A DNA stretch of 64,000 nt from Gammaproteobacteria bacterium (GCA_024742995.1 JANSXK010000001.1:1-64000), one strand, 5' to 3'. Positions 9,341 to 18,101 are shown, counted from the stretch's first letter. Notes: generated by a model not told the origin, from the letters alone. Numbers and translations: made by a program.

Positions 9341-10007
9341 GCAGGATCTAAAAATAAAAGCCGCTACGGCGGCTTTAGACTACATTGAAGATCATGCCAT
9401 CATTGGTGTGGGTACTGGCAGAACCGCGAATTGTTTTATTGAATTGATGGCAAAACAGAAACATCGTATCGATGCTTGTGTGGCTAGCTCTATAGAGACG
9501 GCACGGCGTTTACGCGCATTAGGGTTGGTGGTACTAGACTTACCTGTGGTCGATAGATTGGATGTTTATTTTGATGGCGCAGATGAAGTGGATCTGCAGC
9601 ATCGCATGATCAAGGGTGGTGGTGGTGCTTTGACGCGCGAAAAAATTGTTGCAACCGTGGCAGAAAAGTTTGTGTGTATGGTTGAAGCCCATAAATGGGT
9701 TGATCATTTGGGACAGTTTCCAATAGCAGTCGAAGTGTTACCCATGGCTAGAAGTTTGGTGGCACGATCTTTGGTCACACTTGGTGGTGATCCTGTGTAC
9801 CGTCAAGGTTTCGTGACTGATAATGGCAATATTATTTTAGACACCTATCATTTTGATCTTGAAGCGTTTTCGGATTTAGAGTCTGAGATTAATCAAATCA
9901 CTGGTGTGGTTGATAATGGTCTTTTTTTACGGCGAAAAGCAGATGTTGTGGTGCGTGCTGGGGAGGAAGGAGTAAAAATCAATCATTTATCGTCACTGAC
10001 TGACTAA
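9330..10007 (+). CDS. rpiA: Ribose-5-phosphate isomerase A
   Basis: Interconverts ribose-5-phosphate and ribulose-5-phosphate in the non-oxidative pentose phosphate pathway. The phosphate loop GVGTGRTANCF is near residue 26; catalytic D82 and D85 lie in FDGADEVD and K95 and E104 in KGGGGALTREK. At 225 aa it is full length. It overlaps the 3' end of ald by 11 nt. A strong hairpin (9357-9376) falls within codons 10-16. Confidence 0.96.
   Translation: MTAKQDLKIKAATAALDYIEDHAIIGVGTGRTANCFIELMAKQKHRIDACVASSIETARRLRALGLVVLDLPVVDRLDVYFDGADEVDLQHRMIKGGGGALTREKIVATVAEKFVCMVEAHKWVDHLGQFPIAVEVLPMARSLVARSLVTLGGDPVYRQGFVTDNGNIILDTYHFDLEAFSDLESEINQITGVVDNGLFLRRKADVVVRAGEEGVKINHLSSLTD
9357..9376 (+). promoter_or_regulatory. 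Perfect 8-bp hairpin inside the first codons of rpiA
   Basis: AAAGCCGC (9357-9364), a TACG tetraloop and GCGGCTTT (9369-9376) form a perfect stem. It is not followed by a T-run, so it is not a standard terminator. It encodes an Ala-rich helix (KAATAAL), so codon use alone may explain it; it could also slow ribosome entry or define an mRNA end between ald and rpiA. Confidence 0.45.
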
Positions 10008-10012
10008 GAAGG

Positions 10013-10040
10013 CACGGGCTGGATCGCAGTCTAGCCCGTG
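10013..10040 (+). terminator. Probable terminator of the etfB-etfA-ald-rpiA operon
   Basis: CACGGGCT (10013-10020) and AGCCCGTG (10033-10040) form a perfect 8-bp G/C-rich stem with a 12-nt loop, 5 nt after the rpiA stop. The run after the stem is only weakly T-rich. Confidence 0.5.
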
Positions 10041-10102
10041 TCCATTTACAACACCACGGAAATTTAGGAAGTGGAGACAACCTAAATTAACATCGTTACA
10101 GA

Positions 10103-10372
10103 TTACTTCACATCATCAATAAGATCTTGGGTACCTTGACCAATGGCATCTACGCCATCTTTTGTAGCATCTCCCACACCTTGAGCAGCGCCCTGAGCAG
10201 CATCACCGGTACCTCTGATGACATTTCGGCTACCTTTGACCGTACCGTTGACAACATCACCCGTTCCATCAGTGACTTGCTGCGTCGCTGTTCTTTCTGC
10301 AAAGCTGGGTGTATGTACAGATATACATGCAGCACTCAGGAAAAATGCTGACATGGTCATAAACTTTTTCAT
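10103..10372 (-). CDS. Small exported repeat protein, 89 aa
   Basis: I do not recognise the family. A signal peptide (MKKFMTMSAFFLSAACISVH, cleavage probably near SFAE at about residue 26) precedes a polar region built from degenerate short repeats of the form GTGD/GVGD (GTGDVVNG, GTGDAAQG, GVGDATKDG, GQGTQDL). The ribosome-binding site is AAGGAG upstream of the ATG at 10372. Such Gly/Asp-rich repeats may form an extended or amphipathic periplasmic structure. It is convergent with rpiA. Confidence 0.7.
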   Translation of the reverse strand: MKKFMTMSAFFLSAACISVHTPSFAERTATQQVTDGTGDVVNGTVKGSRNVIRGTGDAAQGAAQGVGDATKDGVDAIGQGTQDLIDDVK

Positions 10373-10540
10373 TCGAAGCTCCTTGTTATCTTTTTATAAA
10401 AAAGAAACGTTGCCAGAGGATACTCTAATATAGGTTGAAGAAATGATCAACCATGTTTGTGTTTGTGGTGTCCTTACCCTTAAGTTCGGCTCTTTATGTT
10501 TAAGAGATCCTAAACAGTCTTTTAGCTAAAGGACTACAAA

Positions 10541-10620
10541 TCGTCTTTGCGAGCTATAGAGAAGCAACCCAGTCTGACACATCAAACAGCTGGATTGCTT
10601 CATTTTATTCGCAAAGATGA
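10541..10620. repeat. Palindromic intergenic repeat element, about 80 bp
   Basis: The left half begins TCGTCTTTGCGA and continues with GAAGCAACCCAGTCTG; the right half contains CAGCTGGATTGCTTC and ends TTCGCAAAGATGA, the near-exact reverse complement. Elements reading TTGCGAG...GAAGCAATCCAG are widespread dispersed palindromic repeats in alpha- and gammaproteobacterial genomes. It ends 8 bp before the 3' end of the minus-strand gene at 10628, where it could also act as an RNA 3' structure. Only this copy is evident in the window. Confidence 0.75.
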
Positions 10621-10627
10621 CAGGGTG

Positions 10628-11605
10628 CTACAATCGGCTCATTGCAGGTGTCGAAGTATGTTCTGGTGTCATCATTTTGTGGACGGTGTTGCTTGCAAGT
10701 CTAAATAAATCAGGGATGGCTTGGATTAGCATATTGATGATGTCTTTGCCATTACCACGATTTAAACCATACATCGCACGGATAAATTCCGTCCCTGTTT
10801 TTTTCATAGCAGCATTTTCTAATTCTTTAGACATCACACGTGCCATGCGGCTTTCAGGTTTATTAAACATGGTTGGGCGCAGGGAAAAAGCTTGATTGTA
10901 TCCTTCAAGTGCGGTGAGGTACATGCTTTCAATCTCATCATCAATCAGATGTGCAACTTGAGTCTTAGACAATACACGATATAAGCTACCCATCATGCTA
11001 CTTATTTCAGGAGAATCTTGGTACTTCTTTTGAATGGAAGATGATATGTGTTGGGCCTCATGATCATTTTTAGGCATGTTACCCAGCGCCCAATTACAGG
11101 TTGCTGCCAAGAGGCTTAATGCATTGGTGTACTCAAGATAAACGACGCCGCGTTGCATCGCAAAATAAGTGGTTGCTGCTAAACCAGCAAGGGTTAATAA
11201 GCCAAGGAAAGGAATAAAAGATGGTGCACAGACAGCAACAAGGGTTGTGAGTATGGAGAGCACTAGCTTTCTATCGATGAGAATCAAGGCGTCAAATTTT
11301 GCTTGGAAATTCCGATGGCTTTCTATTAGGAAATCTTTGTGGTTTTGACTATCTACATCGAAGGCTTCGTGAATTTCCACCGCAAGACAGCTGGGGGCTG
11401 CTGCTGTAACTACGGTAGACAGGGCGTCTGAAAGATTACTTTGATCTTGCGCCATGGCATTTTCAGGGACAGTAAAGTAATCCTGTGATTTGAGATAAAC
11501 ATCCCCTTTTTGAGCGTCGATGATATATTGTGGCACAGCAGTTTTAGTACTTGTGGCAGTAGAATCGAACAAATTATATAGAACGTCCATGGCGCTATTG
11601 CTCAT
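10628..11605 (-). CDS. Hypothetical membrane-associated protein, 325 aa
   Basis: No recognised family. The start is ATG 11605 with TAGGAGAATT in front; a further 18 codons upstream stay open but lack a ribosome-binding site. After a polar N-terminal half with an unusual run of Ser/Thr/Ala, two adjacent hydrophobic segments (around LSILTTLVAVCAPSFIPFL and GLLTLAGLAATTYFAM) form a probable membrane hairpin, then a helical C-terminal half. No signal peptide. It has a good promoter at 11637-11665. The overall form resembles membrane-inserting effectors, an inference only. Confidence 0.72.
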   Translation of the reverse strand: MSNSAMDVLYNLFDSTATSTKTAVPQYIIDAQKGDVYLKSQDYFTVPENAMAQDQSNLSDALSTVVTAAAPSCLAVEIHEAFDVDSQNHKDFLIESHRNFQAKFDALILIDRKLVLSILTTLVAVCAPSFIPFLGLLTLAGLAATTYFAMQRGVVYLEYTNALSLLAATCNWALGNMPKNDHEAQHISSSIQKKYQDSPEISSMMGSLYRVLSKTQVAHLIDDEIESMYLTALEGYNQAFSLRPTMFNKPESRMARVMSKELENAAMKKTGTEFIRAMYGLNRGNGKDIINMLIQAIPDLFRLASNTVHKMMTPEHTSTPAMSRL

Positions 11606-11636
11606 ACTGAATTCTCCTAGAGTAATAAAAAAGCGC

Positions 11637-11665
11637 ATTATAGTGATATTTTTAGTCAATTACAA
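11637..11665 (-). promoter_or_regulatory. Sigma70-type promoter of the 325-aa gene
   Basis: On the minus strand TTGTAA (11660-11665) and a perfect TATAAT (11637-11642) are 17 bp apart, about 32 bp upstream of the start at 11605. The bases after the -10 (GCGC) are shared with the promoter at 60310-60318. Confidence 0.6.
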
Positions 11666-11678
11666 ACCTTTTGTGCCA

Positions 11679-12377
11679 CTACGATCGCATGCGGGCAAGA
11701 AAAATGCCTGATTCAAATAATCCCCATAATGGCAGGGCCAAAAGGATTTGGGAGAGCACATCTGGTGGGGTGAGTAACATGCCCAAAGTAAAGGCCGCTA
11801 CAATTGCGTAAGGGCGTAGGGCAATGAGTTGTTGTATTTGTACCCATTGTACATGAACAAGGACGGCACAGATCAGTGGAATTTGAAAACTTAAGCCAAA
11901 TACTATCATCATCCAAGTGATGAAATGTGCGGCAGAGCCAATGTCAGGGAAAAACAAGACGTCGTTCGGTAGGGCATGCATGATGCAACGGAACATAGTA
12001 GGAAGCACCAAACTGTAACAAAATAGTGCGCCCAGGAGGAACAAGCTGAATCCCAAAACGAGGACGACCTGTAATTTTCGTTGTTCCACTCGATACAATG
12101 CAGGGGCTGCAAAGTACCACATTTGTAGTAAGGCAATGGGTACTGTACAGAGCAATGCAACATTCATCGCCATGGATAAAGGGGTTAATAAGGGTCCGGT
12201 GATTTGAGTGGCAATCAAATGTTGATGAGAGGATAAGACGTGTTGCAATGGTTGCATGTACCCATAAAATAAGGTGTCAGAAAAATAAAAAAAGATGGCA
12301 AATAACAAACAAAAGATGCTGATTGTGATGAGGAGTCGTTTGCGAGCTTCGATTAAGAATTGTATGGTTTGGTTCAT
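11679..12377 (-). CDS. tatC: Sec-independent (Tat) protein translocase subunit TatC
   Basis: The polytopic receptor subunit of the twin-arginine pathway in the inner membrane. Six spans, the N-terminal LIEARKRLL (usual LIELRKRLL), the loop TPLSM, APALYRVEQRK and the signature LLTPPDVLSQILLALPLWGLFE identify it. At 232 aa it is slightly short, lacking the C-terminal tail of E. coli TatC. No tatA or tatB is adjacent. The intramembrane Glu normally found in GVSFEVP (E170 of E. coli) is Gln here (GLSFQIP), which is unusual. Confidence 0.93.
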   Translation of the reverse strand: MNQTIQFLIEARKRLLITISIFCLLFAIFFYFSDTLFYGYMQPLQHVLSSHQHLIATQITGPLLTPLSMAMNVALLCTVPIALLQMWYFAAPALYRVEQRKLQVVLVLGFSLFLLGALFCYSLVLPTMFRCIMHALPNDVLFFPDIGSAAHFITWMMIVFGLSFQIPLICAVLVHVQWVQIQQLIALRPYAIVAAFTLGMLLTPPDVLSQILLALPLWGLFESGIFLARMRS

Positions 12378-12496
12378 GATGATACGTTATGGGAACGAAA
12401 TGACGCTATCATACCATGACTTTTAGCGCAGAGGACCATGTCGCCAGCCCAAATTTTATGTTACCATAATGCATTGTTTTACAAGGAAAGACTTAG

Positions 12497-13666
12497 ATGC
12501 AAGAGGGCGCTATATTTTATACCATGTTTTTGATTTTTGCGGGTGCTGCTGTGTTTTCGACTGCAGTATTGTACACGCGTCAATCATTGTTGGTTGCCTA
12601 TATTTTACTAGGCGCAGCCCTTGGCCCATGGGGATTAAAGTGGATTTCTGATTTGTCCAATGTCAATGATATTGGAGAAGTCGGTATCATTTTCTTGTTG
12701 TTTTTATTAGGTCTTCATTTACAACCGCAAAATCTATTACACATGTTGAAAAAAGTCACTTGGATTGCCATGTTGAGCTCCGTGATTTTTGCAGTGATTG
12801 CTTATTTGATTGGTTGTTGGTTTGGATTGACGCGCGTAGAAAGTTTCGTTTTAGGCGCGGCTATGATGTTTTCCAGTACTATCATCGGACTAAAATTATT
12901 GCCAACCACAATTTTGCACCATCAACATACCGGGGAAGTGATGATTTCCGTGCTCTTGATGCAAGATATCATCGCTATTATTGTGTTGATCACCATCAAT
13001 GGTGCGCAGGATGGCCATTTTTCTTGGCATGATGTGATTTCGGTGGTGGTGGCGTTACCGTTATTGATATTGTTTGGTTTTGCATTTGAACGTTACGTAT
13101 TAGTGAAATTATTGGCACGCTTTGATCGTACTCAAGAATATGTGTTTTTATTATCGATTGGTTGGTGTTTGGGCATGGCTTTGGCTGCTGAAAAAATGGG
13201 GTTGTCGCAGGAAGTCGGTGCTTTTGTGGGTGGGGTCGCTTTGGCTTCCAGCCCAATTTCGTTATTTATTGCGGAAAGCTTGAAACCATTGCGTGATTTC
13301 TTTTTGGTGATGTTTTTCTTTTCGGTAGGCGCGAAATTTAATTTTGGTTATGCGTCACAGGTGGTGATTCCTGCTTGTATATTGGCGTTGTTGATGTTGG
13401 TGATCAAGCCGTTGTGTTTTAACCTCATGTTACGTCGTGCAGGTGAAAAAAAGTCTGTGTCTAAAGAAGTGGGCATTCGTTTAGGACAAGCCAGTGAGTT
13501 TTCGTTGCTTTTGGCGACCATTGGTGTCAGTACGAAGGTGATTTCTGAAGCAGCCTCAAATTTGATCCAAGCGACGACAATATTAACTTTCATTGTATCC
13601 TCCTATTTGGTTGTATTAAAATATCCAACACCGATGTCTTTGTCCGATAGCTTGAGAAAAGATTAA
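12497..13666 (+). CDS. CPA2-family cation/proton antiporter, KefB/KefC-type membrane domain
   Basis: A monovalent cation:proton antiporter of the inner membrane. About 12 spans are visible, with SSTIIGLKLLP, the conserved LLMQDIIAI segment and a C-terminal RLGQASEFSLLLA typical of the Na+/H+ exchanger fold in KefB/KefC/YbaL relatives. At 389 aa it consists of the membrane domain only: there is no cytoplasmic RCK/TrkA-N domain, so it is not a full KefC. It shares one base with the next gene, implying coupling. Confidence 0.88.
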   Translation: MQEGAIFYTMFLIFAGAAVFSTAVLYTRQSLLVAYILLGAALGPWGLKWISDLSNVNDIGEVGIIFLLFLLGLHLQPQNLLHMLKKVTWIAMLSSVIFAVIAYLIGCWFGLTRVESFVLGAAMMFSSTIIGLKLLPTTILHHQHTGEVMISVLLMQDIIAIIVLITINGAQDGHFSWHDVISVVVALPLLILFGFAFERYVLVKLLARFDRTQEYVFLLSIGWCLGMALAAEKMGLSQEVGAFVGGVALASSPISLFIAESLKPLRDFFLVMFFFSVGAKFNFGYASQVVIPACILALLMLVIKPLCFNLMLRRAGEKKSVSKEVGIRLGQASEFSLLLATIGVSTKVISEAASNLIQATTILTFIVSSYLVVLKYPTPMSLSDSLRKD

Positions 13667-14070
13667 TGATGACGATTAAACTAAAGGTGTTTTGCGCTGG
13701 TTTGAGCTTGTTATTGCTCAGCTCCTGCACTTATTTTGGCCAAAATAAAGAGCGAGAAGCGCAACGCCAAGTTTGTTATGCAAAATGTGAAGCTCGTTGT
13801 GATCATTGTTCGAAGGTATGTGATCAGGATAGGGTGCTTTGCAATAAGAAAGCGGATGCCACAGCTGCCGTATATTTCAAACATTATGTACATCAGTGCA
13901 GGGTCAAGGGGCGATTACCCACTGCGACTTTGAAAGCGTTTCGCGACCCATTGGCCTGTATGCAGCCCAGTTGCGATTGTGTACTTGATAGAAGAATGTG
14001 TAGGGAAGCCTGTGATGGTAAAATATATAAAATTTTACGCACCATTAAGCTAGATGGAACAGCGTTATGA
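13666..14070 (+). CDS. Cysteine-rich lipoprotein, 134 aa
   Basis: No recognised family. A signal peptide ends in the lipobox LLSSC with the lipidated Cys at residue 21. The mature part is rich in cysteines arranged as CYAKCEARCDHCSKVC and later CDCVLDRRMCREAC, which suggests disulphides or metal binding in the periplasm. The ATG overlaps the last base of the antiporter stop (TAATG); a second ATG follows at once. It lies just upstream of aceE but is separated from it by 37 nt with a fresh ribosome-binding site. Confidence 0.75.
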   Translation: MMTIKLKVFCAGLSLLLLSSCTYFGQNKEREAQRQVCYAKCEARCDHCSKVCDQDRVLCNKKADATAAVYFKHYVHQCRVKGRLPTATLKAFRDPLACMQPSCDCVLDRRMCREACDGKIYKILRTIKLDGTAL

Positions 14071-14107
14071 GTATGTGTTCAAAAATGATTTAATGTAAGG
14101 ATTTTTC

Positions 14108-16771
14108 ATGACCAACGATATAAAGAAAGACATCGATCCAACTGAAACCAAAGAGTGGATAGACTCCTTGTCTGCCGTGATAGCCAGGGATGGATCCGAA
14201 CGCGCTTCTTTTTTAGTTCAATCGTTGTTGAATCATGCGGTTAAAGAGGGCGCTGCTGCGACCCTGCCTTTGACGACAGAATATTGTAATACCATCAAGA
14301 CATGCGATGAAAAACCAATTCCTCCAGATGGAGGGATGGCGTCTCGTGTTGCCGCGTTGATTCGTTGGAATGCTGTAGCTATGGTGTTACGTGGCGGACA
14401 ATACGCACCAGAACTTGGCGGCCATATTGCGACGTATGCTTCTGCTGCCACATTATATGAAGTGGGATTCAACCATTTTTTTAGAGGCATGACTGAAGAG
14501 AATCTAGGTGATTTATTGTATATTCAGGGGCATTCGTCACCAGGTATTTATGCGCGTGCTTTTTTAGAAGGTCGTTTGACAGCAGCGCAATTAGATAAAT
14601 TTCGTCAAGAAGTCGAAGTGGATGGTCTTGCGTCTTATCCGCATCCTTGGTTGATGGAAGATTTTTGGCAATTTCCTACGGTATCAATGGGCTTGGGTCC
14701 GATTCAAGCTATTTATCAAGCGCGCTTTTTAAAATATATGGAACACCGGGGCTTGATCAAAGACACCGGTAGAAAAGTATGGGCGTTTTTGGGAGATGGT
14801 GAAACTGATGAACCAGAATCCGTCGGTGCTTTGGCGATTGCGGCGCGAGAAAAATTAGATAATTTGGTTTTTGTAGTCAATTGTAATTTGCAGCGTTTGG
14901 ATGGTCCGGTGCGCGGCAACAGTAAAATTATTCAAGAACTAGAAGGTGTCTTTCGTGGGGCCGGATGGTCCGTACTGAAAGTGATTTGGGGTGGACGCTG
15001 GGATCCATTGCTTGAGCGTGATCATGACGGTTTGCTGCAAAAGCGCATGGCAGAATGCATTGATGGAGAATATCAGAGTTATAAAGCCAAAGATGGTGCA
15101 TTTGTACGCGAGAATTTCTTTGGTGTTTCTCCAGAATTAAAGAAAATGGTGGAACATTTAAGTGACGATGAAATTTGGCATTTGAATCGTGGTGGTCATG
15201 ATTCGCAGAAAGTGTATGCTGCGTATGCTGAAGCGGTGGCTCATCGTGGTAGCCCAACTGTGATTTTGGCTAAAACAATTAAAGGTTATGGCATGGGTGC
15301 AGCTGGTGAGGGGATGAATATCACGCATCAGCAGAAGAAAATGACCATTGAACAAGTGCGCGCTTTTCGAGATAGATTTGCAATTCCGATTTCTGATGAT
15401 CAGGTAGATAACACACCGTTTTATCGTCCTGATGACAATAGCCCAGAAATGCGGTATTTGAAACAACAACGCGAAGCATTGGGCGGCTATTTGCCAGCCC
15501 GAAATCACGATTGTGATGCTTTAGACATACCTGGATTAGATATATTTGCCAATGTGACCCACGGTTTGGGAACACGAGAAATTTCTACCACGATGGCGTT
15601 TGTGAGAATTTTGTCGGCGTTACTGAAAGATAAAGCGATTGCAGATCGTATTGTACCAATTGTGCCAGATGAATGTCGCACCTTTGGTATGGAAGGATTG
15701 TTTCGACAAATCGGTATTTATTCACCGGTTGGGCAATTGTATACACCGGTCGACCATGAACAAGTGATGTATTATCGTGAAGCAGAAAATGGTCAAATAC
15801 TAGAAGAAGGTCTCAATGAAGCAGGCGCGTTTTGCTCGTGGATGGCGGCAGGGACATCTTATAGTACCAATAAAGTAGCGATGATTCCGTTCTATATTTA
15901 TTACTCGATGTTTGGTTTCCAGCGTATTGGAGATTTGGCTTGGGCGGCGGGCGATATGAAAGTGCGTGGCTTCCTTTTGGGAGGTACTGCCGGTCGTACG
16001 ACATTGGCCGGAGAGGGCTTGCAACATCAGGACGGACAAAGCTTTACCATGGCGTCGACAATTCCCAATTGTGTGGCATATGACCCTTGTTATGCGTATG
16101 AATTGGCTGTCATCATTCAGCATGGTTTAGAACGCATGTATGTGCAGCAAGAAAATGTTTTTTATTACATTGCTGTCATGAATGAAAATTACACCCATCC
16201 TGATATGCCTAAGGGTGCTGAAGAAGGTATCACCAAAGGCATGTATCTTTTGCAAGCCACTTCTAAACAACAAAAACACCATGTCCAACTGTTAGGTGCT
16301 GGTACAATTTTGCGAGAAGTACTGGCAGCGGCGGCGCTATTAGAAAAAGACTTTTCGGTATCCGCAGATATTTGGTCTGTGACCAGTTTTAATGAATTGC
16401 GTAAAGAAGGGCTAGCGGTGGAACGTAACAATCGCATGAACCCTGAAAAGAAGGCAAAAAAATCGTATGTGACTTCATGTTTAGAGGGGAAAAAAGGTCC
16501 TGTCGTTGCAGCCACTGATTATATTCGTAGTTACGCAGATCAGATTCGACCCTTTATTTCTGAAACTTATGTGACATTGGGCACAGATGGTTATGGTCGC
16601 AGTGATACACGTCAGAAGCTACGACACTTTTTTGAAGTGGATGCCAAATATATTGCGATGACTGCGTTGCATGCTCTGGCCCTGAAAGGTGATATTGATG
16701 CGGTAGTGGTTTCAAAGGCAATGAAAAAATATGGTATTGATCCTAAAAAATTGGATCCTGTCACCCATTAA
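14108..16771 (+). CDS. aceE: Pyruvate dehydrogenase E1 component (homodimeric)
   Basis: The thiamine-diphosphate subunit that decarboxylates pyruvate and transfers the acetyl group to the E2 lipoyl arm. At 887 aa it equals the enteric AceE length. The ThDP/Mg motif GDGETDEPES with the later NCNLQ lies around residues 233-262; the N-terminal GGMASRVAALIRWNAVAMV and GGHIATYASAATLYE blocks are typical. TAAGGA stands 8 nt before the ATG. It is the first gene of aceE-aceF-lpd. Confidence 0.98.
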   Translation: MTNDIKKDIDPTETKEWIDSLSAVIARDGSERASFLVQSLLNHAVKEGAAATLPLTTEYCNTIKTCDEKPIPPDGGMASRVAALIRWNAVAMVLRGGQYAPELGGHIATYASAATLYEVGFNHFFRGMTEENLGDLLYIQGHSSPGIYARAFLEGRLTAAQLDKFRQEVEVDGLASYPHPWLMEDFWQFPTVSMGLGPIQAIYQARFLKYMEHRGLIKDTGRKVWAFLGDGETDEPESVGALAIAAREKLDNLVFVVNCNLQRLDGPVRGNSKIIQELEGVFRGAGWSVLKVIWGGRWDPLLERDHDGLLQKRMAECIDGEYQSYKAKDGAFVRENFFGVSPELKKMVEHLSDDEIWHLNRGGHDSQKVYAAYAEAVAHRGSPTVILAKTIKGYGMGAAGEGMNITHQQKKMTIEQVRAFRDRFAIPISDDQVDNTPFYRPDDNSPEMRYLKQQREALGGYLPARNHDCDALDIPGLDIFANVTHGLGTREISTTMAFVRILSALLKDKAIADRIVPIVPDECRTFGMEGLFRQIGIYSPVGQLYTPVDHEQVMYYREAENGQILEEGLNEAGAFCSWMAAGTSYSTNKVAMIPFYIYYSMFGFQRIGDLAWAAGDMKVRGFLLGGTAGRTTLAGEGLQHQDGQSFTMASTIPNCVAYDPCYAYELAVIIQHGLERMYVQQENVFYYIAVMNENYTHPDMPKGAEEGITKGMYLLQATSKQQKHHVQLLGAGTILREVLAAAALLEKDFSVSADIWSVTSFNELRKEGLAVERNNRMNPEKKAKKSYVTSCLEGKKGPVVAATDYIRSYADQIRPFISETYVTLGTDGYGRSDTRQKLRHFFEVDAKYIAMTALHALALKGDIDAVVVSKAMKKYGIDPKKLDPVTH

Positions 16772-16786
16772 ACCAAAGAGGACACT

Positions 16787-18094
16787 ATGGAACAAAAAGA
16801 AAATGTTGTGATACCCGATATTGGAGGTGCCTCCGGGGTGGATGTGATCGAGCTTTTGGTGAAAGCTGGTGATCGTGTAGATCTAGAGACTCCTTTGGTC
16901 ACGCTAGAATCTGACAAAGCCACGATGGAAATTCCTTCACCACAAGCAGGCATTGTGTCAAGCTTAGCATTGCAAGTAGGTGATAAGGTTTCTGAAGGTG
17001 ATTTGATTTTAGTTTTGACTACCACCGAGGATGCCAAAGCAACCGATACTGCAAAAGCAGCACCAGCTGCGAGCGAAGAACCAGCAACACCTCCGCCAAC
17101 CGCAGATGCGCAGCCTGCAGTGGCACCCCCGGTTAAACCACAAGCTGTTGTTCCAGAAAAAACTGAGGCTGTGTCTGAACAGGGTAATGATGATGTTTCT
17201 GCTGGTCCTGCAGCGCGACGTTTGGCAAGGACATTAGGTGTAAACTTAGCAGATATTCCAGGCAGTGGACGTAAAGATCGCATCAGCAAAGAAGATGTGG
17301 AGGCTTTTGTAAAACAGCGGATGACAACAGGTGCCGGATCATCTTCTGCCGCAGGATTTTCTTTGCCGCAGGGTAAAGTGATTGATTTCAGTAAATTTGG
17401 TGAGACAGAAACCAAGCCAATGTCTAAAATCAAGCGTTTTACTGGTGTTAATGTGCACCAATCGTGGGTCGGTATTCCGCAAGTGACGCAATTTGATCAG
17501 GCTGACATCACAGATTTAGAGGCATTTCGCAAAGCGGAGCTTGGACGTGCTGAGGCTGATGGTTATAAATTAACCATGGTTGCTTTTGTGACGAAGGTTG
17601 TGAGCCAAGCGCTGGCTAAATTTCCACAATTTAATAGTTCGCTTGATGCAAATGGTGAGCAATTAATTTATAAAAAGTATTGTAATATTGGCATTGCCGC
17701 TGAGACACCCAATGGTTTGGTGGTGCCAGTGATTAAAGGGGTGGATCAAAAATCAGTGGCAGAGATTGCCAAAGATTTGGGTCAATTGAGCTCTAAAGCG
17801 CGTGATAAGGGGTTAACACCGGCAGAAATGAGCGGTGGTTGCTTCACTATTTCAAGTTTGGGTGGTATTGGTGGGACAGCATTTACGCCGATTGTGAATG
17901 CACCCGAAGTTGCTATTTTAGGGTTGTCGCGTGCATCTATGCAACCGGTGTATCAGAACGGACAATTTGTACCGCGTTTGATTTTACCTTTGGCACTCAC
18001 GTATGATCATCGTGTGATAGATGGTGCAGAAGCGGCGCGTTTTACACGATACTTGAGTGAACATCTAAGCGATATTCGACGTATTTTACTTTGA
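16787..18094 (+). CDS. aceF: Dihydrolipoamide acetyltransferase, E2 of pyruvate dehydrogenase
   Basis: The core acetyltransferase of the complex. One N-terminal lipoyl domain (residues about 5-80) carries the lipoylated K44 in LESDKATMEIP. An Ala/Pro-rich linker (about 85-125), a peripheral-subunit-binding domain (GPAARRLARTLGVNLADIPG, about 141-180) and the catalytic domain with YDHRVIDGAEAARF near the end follow. Only one lipoyl domain is present, against three in E. coli, giving 435 aa. It lies 15 nt after aceE and 7 nt before lpd. Confidence 0.97.
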   Translation: MEQKENVVIPDIGGASGVDVIELLVKAGDRVDLETPLVTLESDKATMEIPSPQAGIVSSLALQVGDKVSEGDLILVLTTTEDAKATDTAKAAPAASEEPATPPPTADAQPAVAPPVKPQAVVPEKTEAVSEQGNDDVSAGPAARRLARTLGVNLADIPGSGRKDRISKEDVEAFVKQRMTTGAGSSSAAGFSLPQGKVIDFSKFGETETKPMSKIKRFTGVNVHQSWVGIPQVTQFDQADITDLEAFRKAELGRAEADGYKLTMVAFVTKVVSQALAKFPQFNSSLDANGEQLIYKKYCNIGIAAETPNGLVVPVIKGVDQKSVAEIAKDLGQLSSKARDKGLTPAEMSGGCFTISSLGGIGGTAFTPIVNAPEVAILGLSRASMQPVYQNGQFVPRLILPLALTYDHRVIDGAEAARFTRYLSEHLSDIRRILL

Positions 18095-18101
18095 GGCTGT
18101 T

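Noticed and set aside
10127-10351. Plus-strand open frame of 74 codons
   Set aside because: It is the antisense of the repeat protein at 10103-10372, whose signal peptide and ribosome-binding site support the other strand.
16768-17433. Long minus-strand open frame of 221 codons opposite aceF
   Set aside because: It is antisense to the lipoyl domain and Ala/Pro-rich linker of aceF, whose base composition keeps the opposite frame open; no independent start signal.
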